Positions 44,461-58,120 of a DNA stretch of 64,000 nt are shown here, in pieces. Where the stretch lies: positions 548,448 through 612,447 of the forward strand of contig BCIV01000015.1 in NCBI GenBank assembly GCA_001600055.1. The letters run 5' to 3'. Position numbers and translations under genes: made by a program. Numbering within the stretch: the stretch's first letter is position 1; every line of letters starts with the position of its first letter. This DNA is from Filobasidium wieringae. Lineage: Eukaryota > Basidiomycota > Tremellomycetes > Filobasidiales > Filobasidiaceae. The notes under the pieces are model-generated. The model saw only the letters and a list, made by a program, of their open reading frames with translations. It was not told the DNA's origin and made no database searches.

Positions 44461-45908
44461 AGTCGTAGACCCGCGGATAGACGAGTTTCAGTTTGACAAT
44501 AGTACACTACACTGCTGATTAGGGTTTGAACAAGCCTTCATGATCTCTTCTTTGAACAAGATAGATAGTCACATGCCTTTAGCTCTAATTCATACAGAAG
44601 TGTTGCCCGATCGACCATAGACAACATAACAGGTCGTCTATTGCTGCGTTCCGACCTCGTATTGACCAATCCGCCGCATTGGCTATCTGTTGATCAGCCA
44701 TATCACGTCTTTCCTTGGCGAAGCCTTATACTCGATGCGATACCAACGACTCTGTGAATCTTGATAGGCATCAGTATCTAGCAAGAGAAACAGAAATGCT
44801 CGAACCATATCGTTCATCCAAGCTGAATTTCTTGCCACCTCTCCCTGACAAATGGTCCTTCCCGATACCTAGCGTGAATCCACACTCGATCATTTTTTCA
44901 GTTGATGTCTCGAACCTCCACATATCGAGTCTAGTATACTGCCAGTATTCTACTATATTCTGCAAGAATATGTTAGTCAGACACAATGCCAAAGGCCGGC
45001 CTTCCCCAAACGCAATCTCGAAAGCGAGATGATCCAATCCTGCGGTGCGTGCGTCACATATTTACTTCCCCCCTGTTCACGTCACCAGAGTAACTACAAG
45101 CCCTTCTTTCCTCTCGTAGGATAATTTCGCTATGCTGACCGTATCGCTTAGAGAGACCCAAGAGCTCTGTTGTCTGTCAATCTTCTTCAATTCGGTCACT
45201 CAGCTGAAACGCGTAGAGTAGTCGGATGCAAACGTCGGATGCAAATGCCGAGGGTTACGTAAGCGATTCCGGCGATGCTCGATCCTTCTTTCTATACGAA
45301 TATCATCAACATCGCCCATCAACTCCACCAACATGTCATCAAGCAACAAATCAATCTCTTAACATATCCCGCCCCAAGAGATCATCGAGATCATAGAGAG
45401 ACCATCTACAAACGGTCAGAACGTTCAAACCTCTTGCATACTGCCTCACGCGTTCTCAAAGAACCTCTTGAGTGGAAACACATTCGTTCAACGGACAAGC
45501 CCCAAGTCTGCTCCTCCAAATCAAGATCCATTGAGGTCCCTACTACTTGCGGGAGTCATTCGGATAACTCCTAGCTTTCGACTCGTAAAACTGCCTCAAA
45601 CCCAGCTCCTGCTAGTACCCGAGGCGGATACCAGTCTCCATCGCCATCTTGTATTCCATTCGAGTAATCGTTTGGCAAACTGTTGGGACAACTACCTCTT
45701 TGGTGAGTTTATCCTACTCGTTATGCTCACGTGTATGAAACTCTGATATCGTTCACATTGCCACCCTAAGAGGACTGAAACTTACCGTCGTAATCTCCCA
45801 AAGTATCCAGACCCATCCCAGTCAACACGCTCGACCCCTATATCATTGGTTTCTTCTTCGACAACAACAACCGTCTATGACAACTTGTCGTTGCATCCTT
45901 ATCATCAA
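44461..45908. other. Gap with possible remnant and 5' region of the next gene
   Basis: On the minus strand near 44990-44780 a frame reads VEYWQYTRLDMWRFETSTEK after an intron-like acceptor (CTAAC...TTGCAG), perhaps another family fragment. From 45275 to 45908 several + frames are open and an intron-like segment (45702-45779) is visible; I treat this as 5'UTR of the 45909 gene. Confidence 0.35.
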
Positions 45909-48010
45909 ATGAACGAGATACTTATCACCCCGCCCAGTAGAAAGCCTAAGATCACCCCTCTATCAAGCGAGACACTTCTCAATCGATTCGGTTTCCCTAA
46001 AAACATCTCCTCATCTACACGTCCCGGACATCCTTATCACAGCCACATCCCTCACCCTCAAGCGAAGTATTATGGGAACAGATCTCCATTCACAAAAATC
46101 CAATCGATCAAGCAACCAGCTACAGGCCAAGGCCCATTCCGCTTACTCGAACGTGAAAGTCGTATTCAACGTATCCGAACTTCTCTCGGCAACAACATCC
46201 AACAAATCAGTCCTGTTAAATTGGGGAAAGAGAATCAAGATCCTCGGAGCAGTAAAGAAGTTGACCCGAAGACCGCTGCTACAGCTCCAACTCGACGAAG
46301 GTTCGCAAGCGTGGAGCAAAGGGAACAGGTTAGGCAATACGTAGCTCGAACAGTTCGGGAGGAAAACGCGAAGCTTTTGGAGCCTGAAGCCCAACCTACT
46401 GTCGGTCATCCGGATCTACTTCGAGAGCATGACAACACTATACCACCTCATTCACCCATCTGGAGCGGAGGTCGGCAGCTTGACGCAATGCAAGATGGAG
46501 GAGGGATAAGGGGTCGGATCATGCAGAGGAAAGAAGAGAGAAATGAGTTGTGAGTATCGGTTTGAGTCCTTTATTCATCTTGAACCATCATTTCGTATAA
46601 TAAGAGATGAATCGTATTTTGGTATGACTTGAGAAGCCCGCTAATCGATATTTTCGCTATCACTTAGGTCAAATCGCTTTATTACCCCTATTCCCAACCG
46701 TACCTTTTCAAGAACCGATCATACCCCTCTGTCTTTCCGAGCTGCACAGGAACATCTGATTTATCTTCCTCGAGATCATCAAGAGGATCTTATTCAGCTA
46801 AATGATGTGGTACCGTTTGAAAATGGGATGGGACGAGATGGGTTGAGGAGGAGTTTGGGACAGGTCGATCTTTCTGCTTCGATGGGTGAATTTATTGGTG
46901 AGTGGACTGGCACGTAGAGTAGGGCATCAGTTAACACCAATATCCTGATTATTTGACTACACCATAGATGCTGAGACACCGGGAGGGTACCGGTTTTTCC
47001 CCAGTCAGCGAGAAGAACAACTTCCAGGGCTCAATCAGCAACCAAGATTCATCGCGTTCACCAATTTCGATGCATACGAGCTTACAAGCAGCACAGACTG
47101 CCCTTCGACTCCACCTAGATCAGTCAAAACGGGAACCGATATGGAACTACTATCTACTCCAGGAGATAGTCCTGGTATGCTCGGACTAGGCATTGTCTGT
47201 CCTACACGATCTCCCTCGCTTATGGACATGTCACCCTCACCGATGCGCATCACGGAGAGCTTGTTCACACCACCACCCCAAACCCAAGGTCCTCGACGGA
47301 GACAAGTCACGATTAAGGATCTCGGCATGTACAATTCAGATGCTGAAACGGACGAAGGGACGGACGAAGAGATGGGTTTAAGCTTTTGTACGCGACGGGA
47401 GCGGGACCGTATCAGGCTCAGTGAGACTTTACCCATTCCATTCACAGCCAGGGAGCTTGTACTCGAGCGCGCTCGATCCCGTACGACTTCTTCTATGTAC
47501 TCTCTACCTCTACCTTTCAACAGGATAGGAGGAAGAAGACAGTATCGAGGATCCTACCCGTTCGGACACCCTATTGGCAAATTCGTCTTTTTTGGGCTGG
47601 TGGTCTTCTTGTTGGCATCGCTCTGTGGGCTAGGGTGCCAAGGAACAGAGGTCAGTATGTCATCAATTAGAGTCAACCATACCGGCTGGCCGCAAATCCT
47701 CATGGGGGACGACCATCAGGTCTTGAACGGACTGCACGGGCTCTCCTCGGGGACGGAACATGCATATGCATCTCCCACTGTCATCAACCTGCCCGGAACA
47801 CAGCTGGATATCACGATCACTCGACCTGCCCTAAAGGACCATACTCGCTCGCATGTATCTCATCGATCCAAGCGAAACTCTTGTGGTACAGCGTCGCGAG
47901 GACGGTTGCGGAACTTGGCCATATTTGATCGTGCGATCTGGACACCCCGCTTGCGACGTTGGGGAACTTTGCTTTGCGAAGGTCACGGCCCTCCCACTGC
48001 TATCAAATAG
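45909..48010 (+). CDS. Large uncharacterised protein with one C-terminal membrane segment, 637 aa
   Basis: Three exons (45909-46549, 46668-46897, 46968-48010), phases closing to 638 codons. The start MNEILITPPSRKPKITPLSS was chosen as the first ATG of the continuous frame. The N-terminal 540 or so residues are Pro/Ser/Thr-rich and basic with short conserved-looking motifs (LLNRFGFPKNISSS; RRRQVTIKDLGMYNSDAETD). A single hydrophobic segment (GKFVFFGLVVFLLASLCGLG, about residue 515) is followed by about 105 residues with no second span. A tail-proximal anchor with a long cytosolic or nucleoplasmic N-terminus is the likely topology (inference). I do not recognise the family; repeated S/T-P sites suggest kinase targets. 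Confidence 0.68.
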
Positions 48011-48398
48011 CGTATACCCCTTCAAACTCGGTATGCAGATTCCAGTTTCAGACTGCTGGATCATTTACTCATGGTCTTTATATGACTTTGTAGCCCTGAT
48101 GAAGCTATCGACTCGAAACAAGACATAGCAAAAGACTTGCTCTGCTACTGATAACGGACTACTGTATGACCTACGGGCAGCCAAAAAACGCTTCGATCGC
48201 CTCATCTTCCCTGTGCATATATATCATTGTGATGTGTGATGTATCTAGAGAGTGTGTGTCTATGTGTCTGAATGTGTGCTGTGGTCATATGATGTTCGAC
48301 CTCTAAGTGCTCATTAATGGGTGGCAACGGTGTATGCCTTCTGTAGTTTCGCGTCGCTATTTCGTCCAACATTGGGGCGCTGGACCATCCATAAGGGG

Positions 48399-49085
48399 TC
48401 ATGTGTTGACCATCTCGGCCAAGGCGAGGATTACTATCTGTGTCTGAGGCTGGCTTGTGTCTGTTGGACCTCCTCGGGAGTGTAGCCATTGCGTCGTGTT
48501 CATCGCTATCGCTTGACGTTCGGAGGGGGATCTATAGGTCAACGGTCGTCAGTATTTAAAACCTGAAGCGACTGAGGTTCGACCCACAATGGCATCCCCC
48601 TTACAAATACTCTCTCTTTGACCTTTCCTGTCACTGAATTAGAAAATGTCAGATAAAAAATAATGCCTTAGAAGATCGGTCTCAACTCACGTATCTGAAC
48701 TTCGATCATCCAGTCACGCATCCCCTTCATTGGCCCGCCTAGTATCGTCATAGGCTCCAATGCTCTACAAAACGAGAACGATCAGCATACTATCGAGAAA
48801 GCAACCGAAGCTGATGACATACCGTCCCAGAGTGGAACACCACCTTTCGATCATCATATGCTGGGGCGATAGGATTCCCGCCCTTTTCAGATTCGACAGA
48901 TCCCGCGTGACGCCCTTCATCATCATCGATGCTTGCTGCTTGATCTGTGGCGGAACGTGGCCCATCGGATACGCTGAAGCCATTCCTGTCATTCCAGCAT
49001 TCGCAAAGGCATGGTGAGGGGAAGGCTGGGTGGAGTATGGTGTCCCGTAAGCTACAGGTTTTGGGGTTTTGGAGAAGAATCCCAT
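48399..49085 (-). CDS. Small uncharacterised protein, 171 aa, four exons
   Basis: Exons 49085-48823, 48764-48691, 48633-48588 and 48531-48399 close in phase to 172 codons. The product starts MGFFSKTPKPVAYGTPYSTQ, has a Met/Ala/Gly/His-rich stretch (AFANAGMTGMASAYPMGHVP), then helical segments: QIKQQASMMMKGVTRDLSNL, RALEPMTILGGPMKGMRDWM, and SERQAIAMNTTQWLHSRGGP. There is no signal peptide or clear membrane span. The third intron could instead be a 31-nt one that gives a longer C-terminus; the 56-nt version with a GTGGGT donor was preferred. Family not recognised. Confidence 0.62.
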
Positions 49086-50226
49086 GCTGTTTTGTTTTCG
49101 TTTCGAGATCTATACTTGATTGGTATATCTTCGGGAGGGGTGTCTTGGTATGTATTCACGAGGTATATGGTTATATCCTCAGTCCAGATGCAAAGGTCCA
49201 CTGAGTTCGAAGCCGAACAAAGGAACGTCTATATTCTAGGGACAGAAGTCGAAAATGACATCAAGTTCTCCTCCCGTGCGTACATCCTTCACACCCTGAA
49301 ACTCACTCGTTGTGTATTATCCAGTGATATGATACTCTAAAGGGTAGTGAGGTTTAATACTCGGCCGGCCTGATCGCCACTTTTCAGGCACTCACGGCAA
49401 CAGCCTTTCAAAGTGAGCCAGGACCAAGCCTTTTGTGGTATCGAGCCGGGGTATTGGATTTTTGATCTGGTAAGATCATCTCACTCGAAGGGAGATCAAG
49501 GAAGTCTTGCTAGATCGACCCATAATCCTTATATCAATTCGATCGAGGTACCTTGCCCTTTCTTCTGTATGAGCTGGATGTTCCTTTGTCGAGATGGCCT
49601 GTGAGCAATAAAGGGACCTGACTCGTTTCGACTGTACTCGACGGGACCGGATATTGTTTCACCTGGTAAACGGTACCGAGTTCTTCAAACGTGATACAAT
49701 ACAATTGCGTATCGAGAGCTTGAAAGGGAAGCTCGGCAAGTGGTCCCAAAAACCCCTTCTTTTTAGACTCGCGCTGCCAACTGACGTCTGAATGGCATTC
49801 CCCGTCACAAGCGATACCCTTACTTAGCGAAGGCTTGTTTAATCCTCGCACAGAGACACTGGATGACCATAGGAAGCATACAGTGCCCGGAGCTTATCCC
49901 GCCACCTGGTATCCGTCGCTCTTCGCACGAGGAGGTGATATCGGAGCGGCATAGCAAAACCTTGACCTGCAATGCCAGGATTCCATTGCCACATGCGGCG
50001 GGTGTTCGTCCTAGCAAAACACGTGTCACGATATACCTTATCCGAGAGAAGAAGTTGAAACGAGTCGTCCATGCCTTCAGCAAAGACCCTGATGAACAAG
50101 ACCTCCCAGCACAGGACGAATCCATACCCTTCATCGAGCAAATCGCAGCAAACAACATAAAATCATCTTCATACAACAATCCCACCCCAAACCCCGCAAC
50201 CCCCCCTAACCCAAGGCGGCAATCTC

Positions 50227-52153
<1,927 letters not shown>

Positions 52154-52462
52154 GGTGGTTGGTTGGTTGCGAGAAATGGGATGAGAGAGGTGGACGATGT
52201 TGAGCTTTGAGTAGTTTGAGTAAAGTGAACGGGGTTGAAGTTATTACAATAATCACACGAGTGGTGAAAATGATGTCATGTCCGGGTGATGATCTGCGGA
52301 CATCTGAGAACGTAGCGGACATACATGTGACAGCGGACATGAGGATATTTCACCTCAACCATCAACGTTCGTCATCCGCAACGACGACCTCTTCTCTACT
52401 TTTCACATCATTTCGACTTTCTGGAACGATAACTCGCAACTCGCAACTCTCAACTCAAAAAG
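52154..52462. promoter_or_regulatory. Bidirectional promoter region of KRR1 and the NAP/SET gene
   Basis: The two start codons face away from each other across 309 nt. A ribosome-assembly gene and a histone chaperone sharing this stretch suggests coordinated, growth-linked expression (inference). No clear TATA box. Confidence 0.5.
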
Positions 52463-53672
52463 ATGTCAGCTTCTCAAGAACACGAGGAACCCAAATACGT
52501 GACTCTGGTGCAAGAATGGTTGGAGAAGGACGAGAGCAACGATCTCGTCGATGAGATAAACAAGAGTGAGCCCTCCTCATCCTCATCCTCCTCTCCCAAC
52601 CCTGACCCTGACCCTGACCCTCGCCTCCCTAGTCACCTCCCTCAGAGACCTCAAAATCCGCCAGACCGAACTGATCGAATCTCTCCGCGTCCAATCTCAA
52701 CTCCGACCCAAGTTCAGGGAGATCCCCGGGTTCTGGCCATGGGTCTTGAGCCGATCGACGACTTTTACGGAACATTGTTCCAGTAAACAGGATTGGGAGG
52801 CGTTGGGGTATTTGAAGGATTTGGAGTTGGTACAGGATCCCAGGGATTATAGGGCTTTCGATTTGGTCTTTGTTCGTCTTGCTTCCTCTTCCTTACGTCC
52901 CCCTCCCAGCCCTTGACTGACCTACTCACTCAACACGCAGCACTTCTCGGAAAACCCATTCTTCTCCAACCCAACGCTGACAAAATCCCTAGTCCTAACT
53001 TCCGGCCCGCTCTCAAACCTGACCGCAAGTGAACAAATCGGCCGACCCAGGCCGGACTTCATCTCCCCCTCTTTACCCGCCTCTGCCGTCCTCGCTTCCG
53101 ATGACGCGGACGACGACAACGCTGCTGCACAAGGAATGGGAGGGGCGAGGAAAGTGAACCCCGCTCCGGAAGGGGAGAGTTGGGATGAGAAGACGGTTTT
53201 CGATGCTCTCACTGAGAAGGATCAGTTGGAGCTGATTCAGTTCGAGGAGACGGAGGATCTTTGTGCCCTCGTACGTCCCCCCCCCCCCTGTTGTCTCATT
53301 CATCTACGTTCGAAACTCATATTCGACCCCCTAAATCAATCCAATTCAATCCCCTTTGAAACCATTCATTCCCCTCGAACCGAACAGCCATGCACGATCA
53401 ACTGGAAATCCCCCTCCCACAACCTACACGCCCTTTTACCTCGTAACGTGCCCTCCCTCCCCACTGCCGAGGACGCGGACGAACTCGAAGACCTGGACGT
53501 GGATGTGGAGGGGGATCAGGGATCCTTCTTCTTCTGGTTCACCGAGGAAGACGATTTGACGGGGTTGGGAGCGATGTTACAGGGAGATATCGTTTTCAAC
53601 GCGATTAGGTATTTCATGGGGACCGGTGAGTCGCGAGTCCCGGGTTGTGCTTGCTTGCTTGCTTGTTTGTTG

Positions 53673-53706
<34 letters not shown>

Positions 53707-53921
53707 TGGCTTGCTTGCACGCCTGCTTGCTGGCTTGTTTTCTTTTCGTGGAGGAGGAATATTAATATGGACGTGTTTGTTCTTGTTGCGCAGGCGCGGA
53801 CGCCCTGGTGGATGAATCAGAGGACGAATTCGACTCGGACGAAGAGGAGGATGAGATCGATCTGGTCAGTGAGGAGGAGAAGGTCGTTGAGAGGCCCGTT
53901 AAGAAGGCTAGGTTGGGTTGA
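52463..53921 (+). CDS. NAP/SET-family histone chaperone (SET/Vps75-like), 345 aa
   Basis: Binds histones H3-H4 or H2A-H2B and supports nucleosome assembly and histone acetylation. Five exons: 52463-52565, 52633-52871, 52941-53270, 53388-53625 and 53794-53921, totalling 346 codons in phase. Family marks are the N-terminal dimerisation helix (VTSLRDLKIRQTELIESLRV), REIPGFWPWVL, EALGYLKDLELVQDPRDYRA, FDLVFHFSENPFFSNPTLTK, and the PSHNLHALLPR / GSFFFWFTEEDD region. A strongly acidic tail (SEDEFDSDEEEDEIDLVSEE) is followed by a short basic end (RPVKKARLG) that could serve as a nuclear signal. Closer in size to SET/Vps75 than to Nap1. Confidence 0.86.
53646..53740 (+). repeat. TTGC tetranucleotide repeat in intron 4 of the NAP/SET gene
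   Basis: About 20 TTGC/TTGT/TGGC units fill most of the 168-nt intron. Confidence 0.85.
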
Positions 53922-56250
53922 GCACGGGGGGTTTTTGGACTTTGGGGGATTGCGAGGGGGGCTGATTGTGGCCGTGGGCGATGTGGGGACTGGGATGTGT
54001 GACTTGGATTGGATTGGTCATGAGATTCTGATGAAATGGTTTGAGAGTCATCATATGCGTATGACTCGTTTGGGCGGGATTGGGTGAACCGTTACGTGCC
54101 TCTCGGGAGGGTATTTTAAAGGTATGCACTAGGTCTGGTAGCTAGGCGAGGGCCGGGTCGGGGATGAGGATGGGGAGGTTTTTACCCCGGTCGAGTCGAG
54201 TAATCGATGTAACGGACCCTCAAGTAGGTCACGCTGATCGGTGACCAGTATGTTCCTCCGCTCGTAACTCAAAGACCCAGCCAGCCCCTTGAAACCTGAA
54301 ACCCTCTGTTTCTTTCTTTCTCCGGCGGGTACGGGAGATAGCGAGTGCATTTAGGTATTGATGTACTGGATTAGCTGTGGTTTTGGCCTGGAGACTTGTC
54401 CCTGTGAGGCGCGTGTTATAATCTCTGGAGAAACGGGTGTCGTTTCGGTGAGGAACTGTCAATAGGAGAAGGCTTGTTCGATAGGTCGATGGCGAGAACG
54501 CGACGGAAAGTTCGGCGACGACAGCAGGCTCAACAACAATACCTCATATTGTCTTCTGTACCTGTCGTACCTCCCTTACCAGAATCTTCGGAAAGAGTCA
54601 GCCTGTTTTCTTCTTTTCAACCGATACTCATGATCACTCGCGGGGTTTTGTGGGTCATCCTCCCTTTCCTTTCCACGCAAGGTCCAGCTCTTAGTTTCTT
54701 CTTCGTACTACGTCAGAGTCGTAAGGGATCTCGAAGAACGGAGAACATACCGTAGAGACCGTCGTGATCGACCCAGTCCTGACTGGTTTTGGCAGAGCTG
54801 CTACTTTTAGACTCCCCTATTCAGGACCTTCACGTGAGCCGATGGAGAGCCACAACTCGTGTTGGCAGATGAGAAGCCGCCATAGAGTCGTCCTCCCCTG
54901 TCGCAGATAATGTTTAATTGGGCAGGGGCACTCTGTTGTCCCGTTGCCTGTCCCGGGGCTGTACTGAGTACATGCCGCACCTTCAACAACTTTCGCCGAA
55001 CCCCCCATTTGCCACTCTCGGCTTCCTTCGCGCCTTCCTTCTCTCCCCATCCGGCGTTGCGTGATGGATTGTTGGATGGTCTTGAGGGTGTATCAGGTGA
55101 ACGACTGACTAGCGGGATCGGTTGACTACGCGTTCCAAGCATTTGCGAGCCTGGATTCCAGGTGACAAATATCCGAATATCCGAACATAGCTGTGTGGTC
55201 GTTCAGAGCAGGAGTCGATAGCTTAGACCCAGGATCGCCACGTATGTTGAACATGCGGCCTTGTATTGCAATATGGATCGCATTGAGCTAGTCAGATCGG
55301 AAGAGATCCGTTTGAAATGGAACAGCGCCAAGGGACTTCGTTCCGACTTTAACGACTGCAAGGACTGCGCTTGTCACATTTCTAATGACAAACAGTACCG
55401 GTCTCGAAGGAAAGTCGATGGGCAGGAGTCGTCCAGGGGATCATCGTCCCAATCTCTTCGTTTGTCACTTCGGGTTGTCTTCTTGGGCGGTGTTCCCCCG
55501 TTTGTTCATAGGTCTCTCTTTTCCAAAAACTTGATCATAGACAATCACGTCCTCAGCAGGAAGTCATCCCCGTCATCGAGCTTCGCAGGCCCATCGAACG
55601 TGATTTGATCGAATGTTGTGATCCAAGCGAAAACTCTCCGCATTCCTGCCCGCGACGTAACTATGTAACCGTTTACACTCGTTCTCCTACAAGTCCGCCT
55701 TGGCGATCCACATTCAAACCTGTCATAATAGAACCTCTTATCAAGCCGTACTGCTACAAAGGATCATCGCTTGTTGTTTGTTATAGCCTCCTCAGGCAGT
55801 GGACCACAATAGAATCGTGTACTCATCTGGGCTTTGACCAAAAGCCATGACTATCGTTACGATGGAACGGCCTCGAGGCGCAGGAGTGCTAAAGTTGCGC
55901 GCGAAGTCAACATTCCTCAAACGGGAGGTTGAAGGATCTCAGTAACTCAAGTATTCGAACAAGTATTGACCCTTGTAATTCACCGGTACTCTCATCGTAG
56001 AATCAGGCTTTTGCGTTCTCCTGCTGAACCCGTTAGGCCGAACATGGTCCGAAAAAGATTCCGTGACAGTCAATTGGTCCTTCAATCGTGAACGTTTTGT
56101 ATGGGTAAATACAACTCGACGAAACGACGAAATATCGTCCGAAGAGACTTCTGTGACTGACGTTACATGACGATCCGCAAATGTCTTCCGCTTGATCAAA
56201 TAATAACGGCGCTTTATGATACATCCTACCAAATCTACACTCTCAGTGTT

Positions 56251-56661
56251 TCAGGATATAGTCAATCTCACGCGGTCACGACCATGCCGTGCGCCTCTCG
56301 TCGTGCCGTCCCTATCTTCACTTACGAACTTACCCGGTAGGAAACGTTCGACGCAGATGGCCATTGATTTATCCTTGGAAGCATAAGAAGTGGGAGCTTT
56401 TCCATCGATTCGAAGTTCAGCAAACCGGAAGGGCTTGGAGAGAACGGTATTGGAAGCGATGTACGAATCGGGAAGATGCTCTACATCGGGGAACATAGCG
56501 AGCCCGAAGGATTCACTGGAAGCGAATTCGCAGTAGCGATATTCTGCGCTTGTGTGCTTAGAGATTCCGTCCTCGAGCTTCATTGTGGAAAGAGATTGGA
56601 TAGCGATCTCGGTATTTGAGGGCTTTCCCTGATCAAAGGGGTACAGAGGAAAGCTTCGCAC
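56251..56661 (-). CDS. Possible exon of an uncharacterised gene
   Basis: The frame reads MRSFPLYPFDQGKPSNTEIA, SSESFGLAMFPDVEHLPDSY and KPFRFAELRIDGKAPTSYAS without bias toward simple sequence. It reaches a candidate donor (GTGAGATT) at about 56273. Downstream on the same strand another open frame (SVTEVSSDDISSFRRVVFTH ... GQYLFEYLSY) ends at 55939. The phases of the visible donor and acceptor do not match, so either a splice site is misplaced or the gene is broken. Confidence 0.3.
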   Translation of the reverse strand: MRSFPLYPFDQGKPSNTEIAIQSLSTMKLEDGISKHTSAEYRYCEFASSESFGLAMFPDVEHLPDSYIASNTVLSKPFRFAELRIDGKAPTSYASKDKSMAICVERFLPGKFVSEDRDGTTRGARHGRDRVRLTIS

Positions 56662-57996
56662 GATAAAGTATGAGTATGAGTTTCTATCGAGACGACGAGG
56701 TGAGGTGGCAACGATCCGCGAACAGCTATAGTAAGGAAGATACCGACCTGGTAGAGTTGCCGCGATTCATCTTGACTATCGCAGGGGAAAGTTTAGCACG
56801 TCAAGCTCGACCGTCAATCCAGCCCAGACTCGCTCGACAACGAACTTGCCGATCCTTTTAAAGATCTTGCCAGAGCGTTGACTTATGGATCTCCTCGGAC
56901 CTTTGAGCTGTCTCGATGTGAACCGAAACGGGTGATGCCAGGCAGGAAAGTCCGAGCGAGACGAGTTCGTAGATGTGCGAAGAGTAAGTCTTGTGACCTT
57001 TTCCTCCTGCGTATCATCCTTCCATTTTCGCCGAACAGGCGAGCAGATCCTGTTCTTGGCTGATTTCCATAGAAAATCTTGATACATCACCCTTATTAAT
57101 TTGACGCTCCAGTCGGTTCTCAAACCATGATTCCACTAGACCTTCTGATCGAGCTTTTTTCTGGTGTATGGAGGTATATCGAAGCGTTGTTGGGTGCGTC
57201 GATAGGAGCTACTTGAACGTTGATGTTTGACCTACACTACGAGCTCTGTATGAACAGCGCCAATGCTATGTTCTTGAGCAGCTTGTGAGTCGTTGGCTTG
57301 AATCGTCGACGGAGATTTCGGTGAAGAGGAATACTCCAAAGAAACGTTGAGACGGCCGTTTCCTCTTCTCGGTAAGGTCGTCTACATCATCCCGGCTGAT
57401 CGTGTTCCAAGCGGTGGTACTTCCATCTCGGAACGTTTCGACCGTACAACTTGCCGAGCTGGTTCATTGTTCTCGCTGCATCAAGAAACGTTCCAATCGA
57501 TATGAAATTATGAAACGTGCATTGATCGTCCAAATGGTCGTCGCGTGGAAACGGATTCACGTGATTTTATCGCTCAAAATAGACACAGCGAGAGGCACGT
57601 TCTTGGCCCCGCATGTGAGTTGTCTTGGCAGTCAGGATTTGCAGCCGGGTAAGCGTAAATTACTTCCGATAGACGTGCTAGGGATCAGGGCTCGACGTTC
57701 TGTGTATGATAGGAAAGGTATGCACCTGCGGATAGTCGTAAAGCCACTCAGAAGCTACTTTGAACGTAAACTGTCCAGCTCCAGACGGTTCAGAAAAGCG
57801 ACGACTAGAACGAAAGTGCAGGACGAAACGATCGAGACCCGATCAAACACGTTTGAAACAGTCGCCGAAGCGACTTGAATCTCTAAAAATAGCATTCACC
57901 GGGTTTCCACGCTGCGGGGGAATATCGTTTGAAACAAGCCACTATACCGAACGATGAGGTTGCTAAACACACACGTTCGTCCCAGAGCCCACAGAA

Positions 57997-58003
57997 TATA
58001 TAA
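57997..58003 (+). promoter_or_regulatory. TATA box of PHO84
   Basis: AATATATAACATG, about 120 nt before the start codon. Confidence 0.55.
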
Positions 58004-58120
58004 CATGATCTAGGTGCACTCGTTCAACCATCGTCTTCTTTCAATCCTTTTCTCTCAGCTCAGACTCACTCACTCTCTCAAACGACAACTCCTCCCTCCG
58101 CCCCGCCTCTTTGCCTCGCC

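Larger units (their letters stand above)
53922..58120. other. 4.2-kb gene-poor block with a few unproven candidates
   Basis: Only low-confidence frames: a + frame at 54474-54755 with a hydrophobic stretch (MITRGVLWVILPFLSTQGPA); a minus frame at 54807-55142 (MLGTRSQPIPLVSRSPDTPS); and a + fragment at 57127 (MIPLDLLIELFSGVWRYIEA) followed by an intron-like gap and RQCYVLEQLVSRWLESSTEI. A minus frame at 56776-57123 ends in a basic region (GPRRSISQRSGKIFKRIGKF). None could be built into a complete gene. The block resembles the other accessory blocks in composition. A TATATAA box at 57997-58003 near the end belongs to PHO84. Confidence 0.45.

Noticed and set aside
45275..45908. Separate upstream gene before the 45909 gene
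   Set aside because: An intron-like segment and open frames are present, but the joined frame ends exactly in the ATGA of the next start with no recognisable domain; treated as 5'UTR.
48202..48489. Longer C-terminus for the 48399-49085 gene through a 31-nt intron
   Set aside because: Needs a weak GTTTTA donor and a very short intron; the GTGGGT donor gives a normal 56-nt intron and a more protein-like end.
57127..57350. F-box-like start (IPLDLLIELFSG)
   Set aside because: Only a few residues match and no complete gene could be built.
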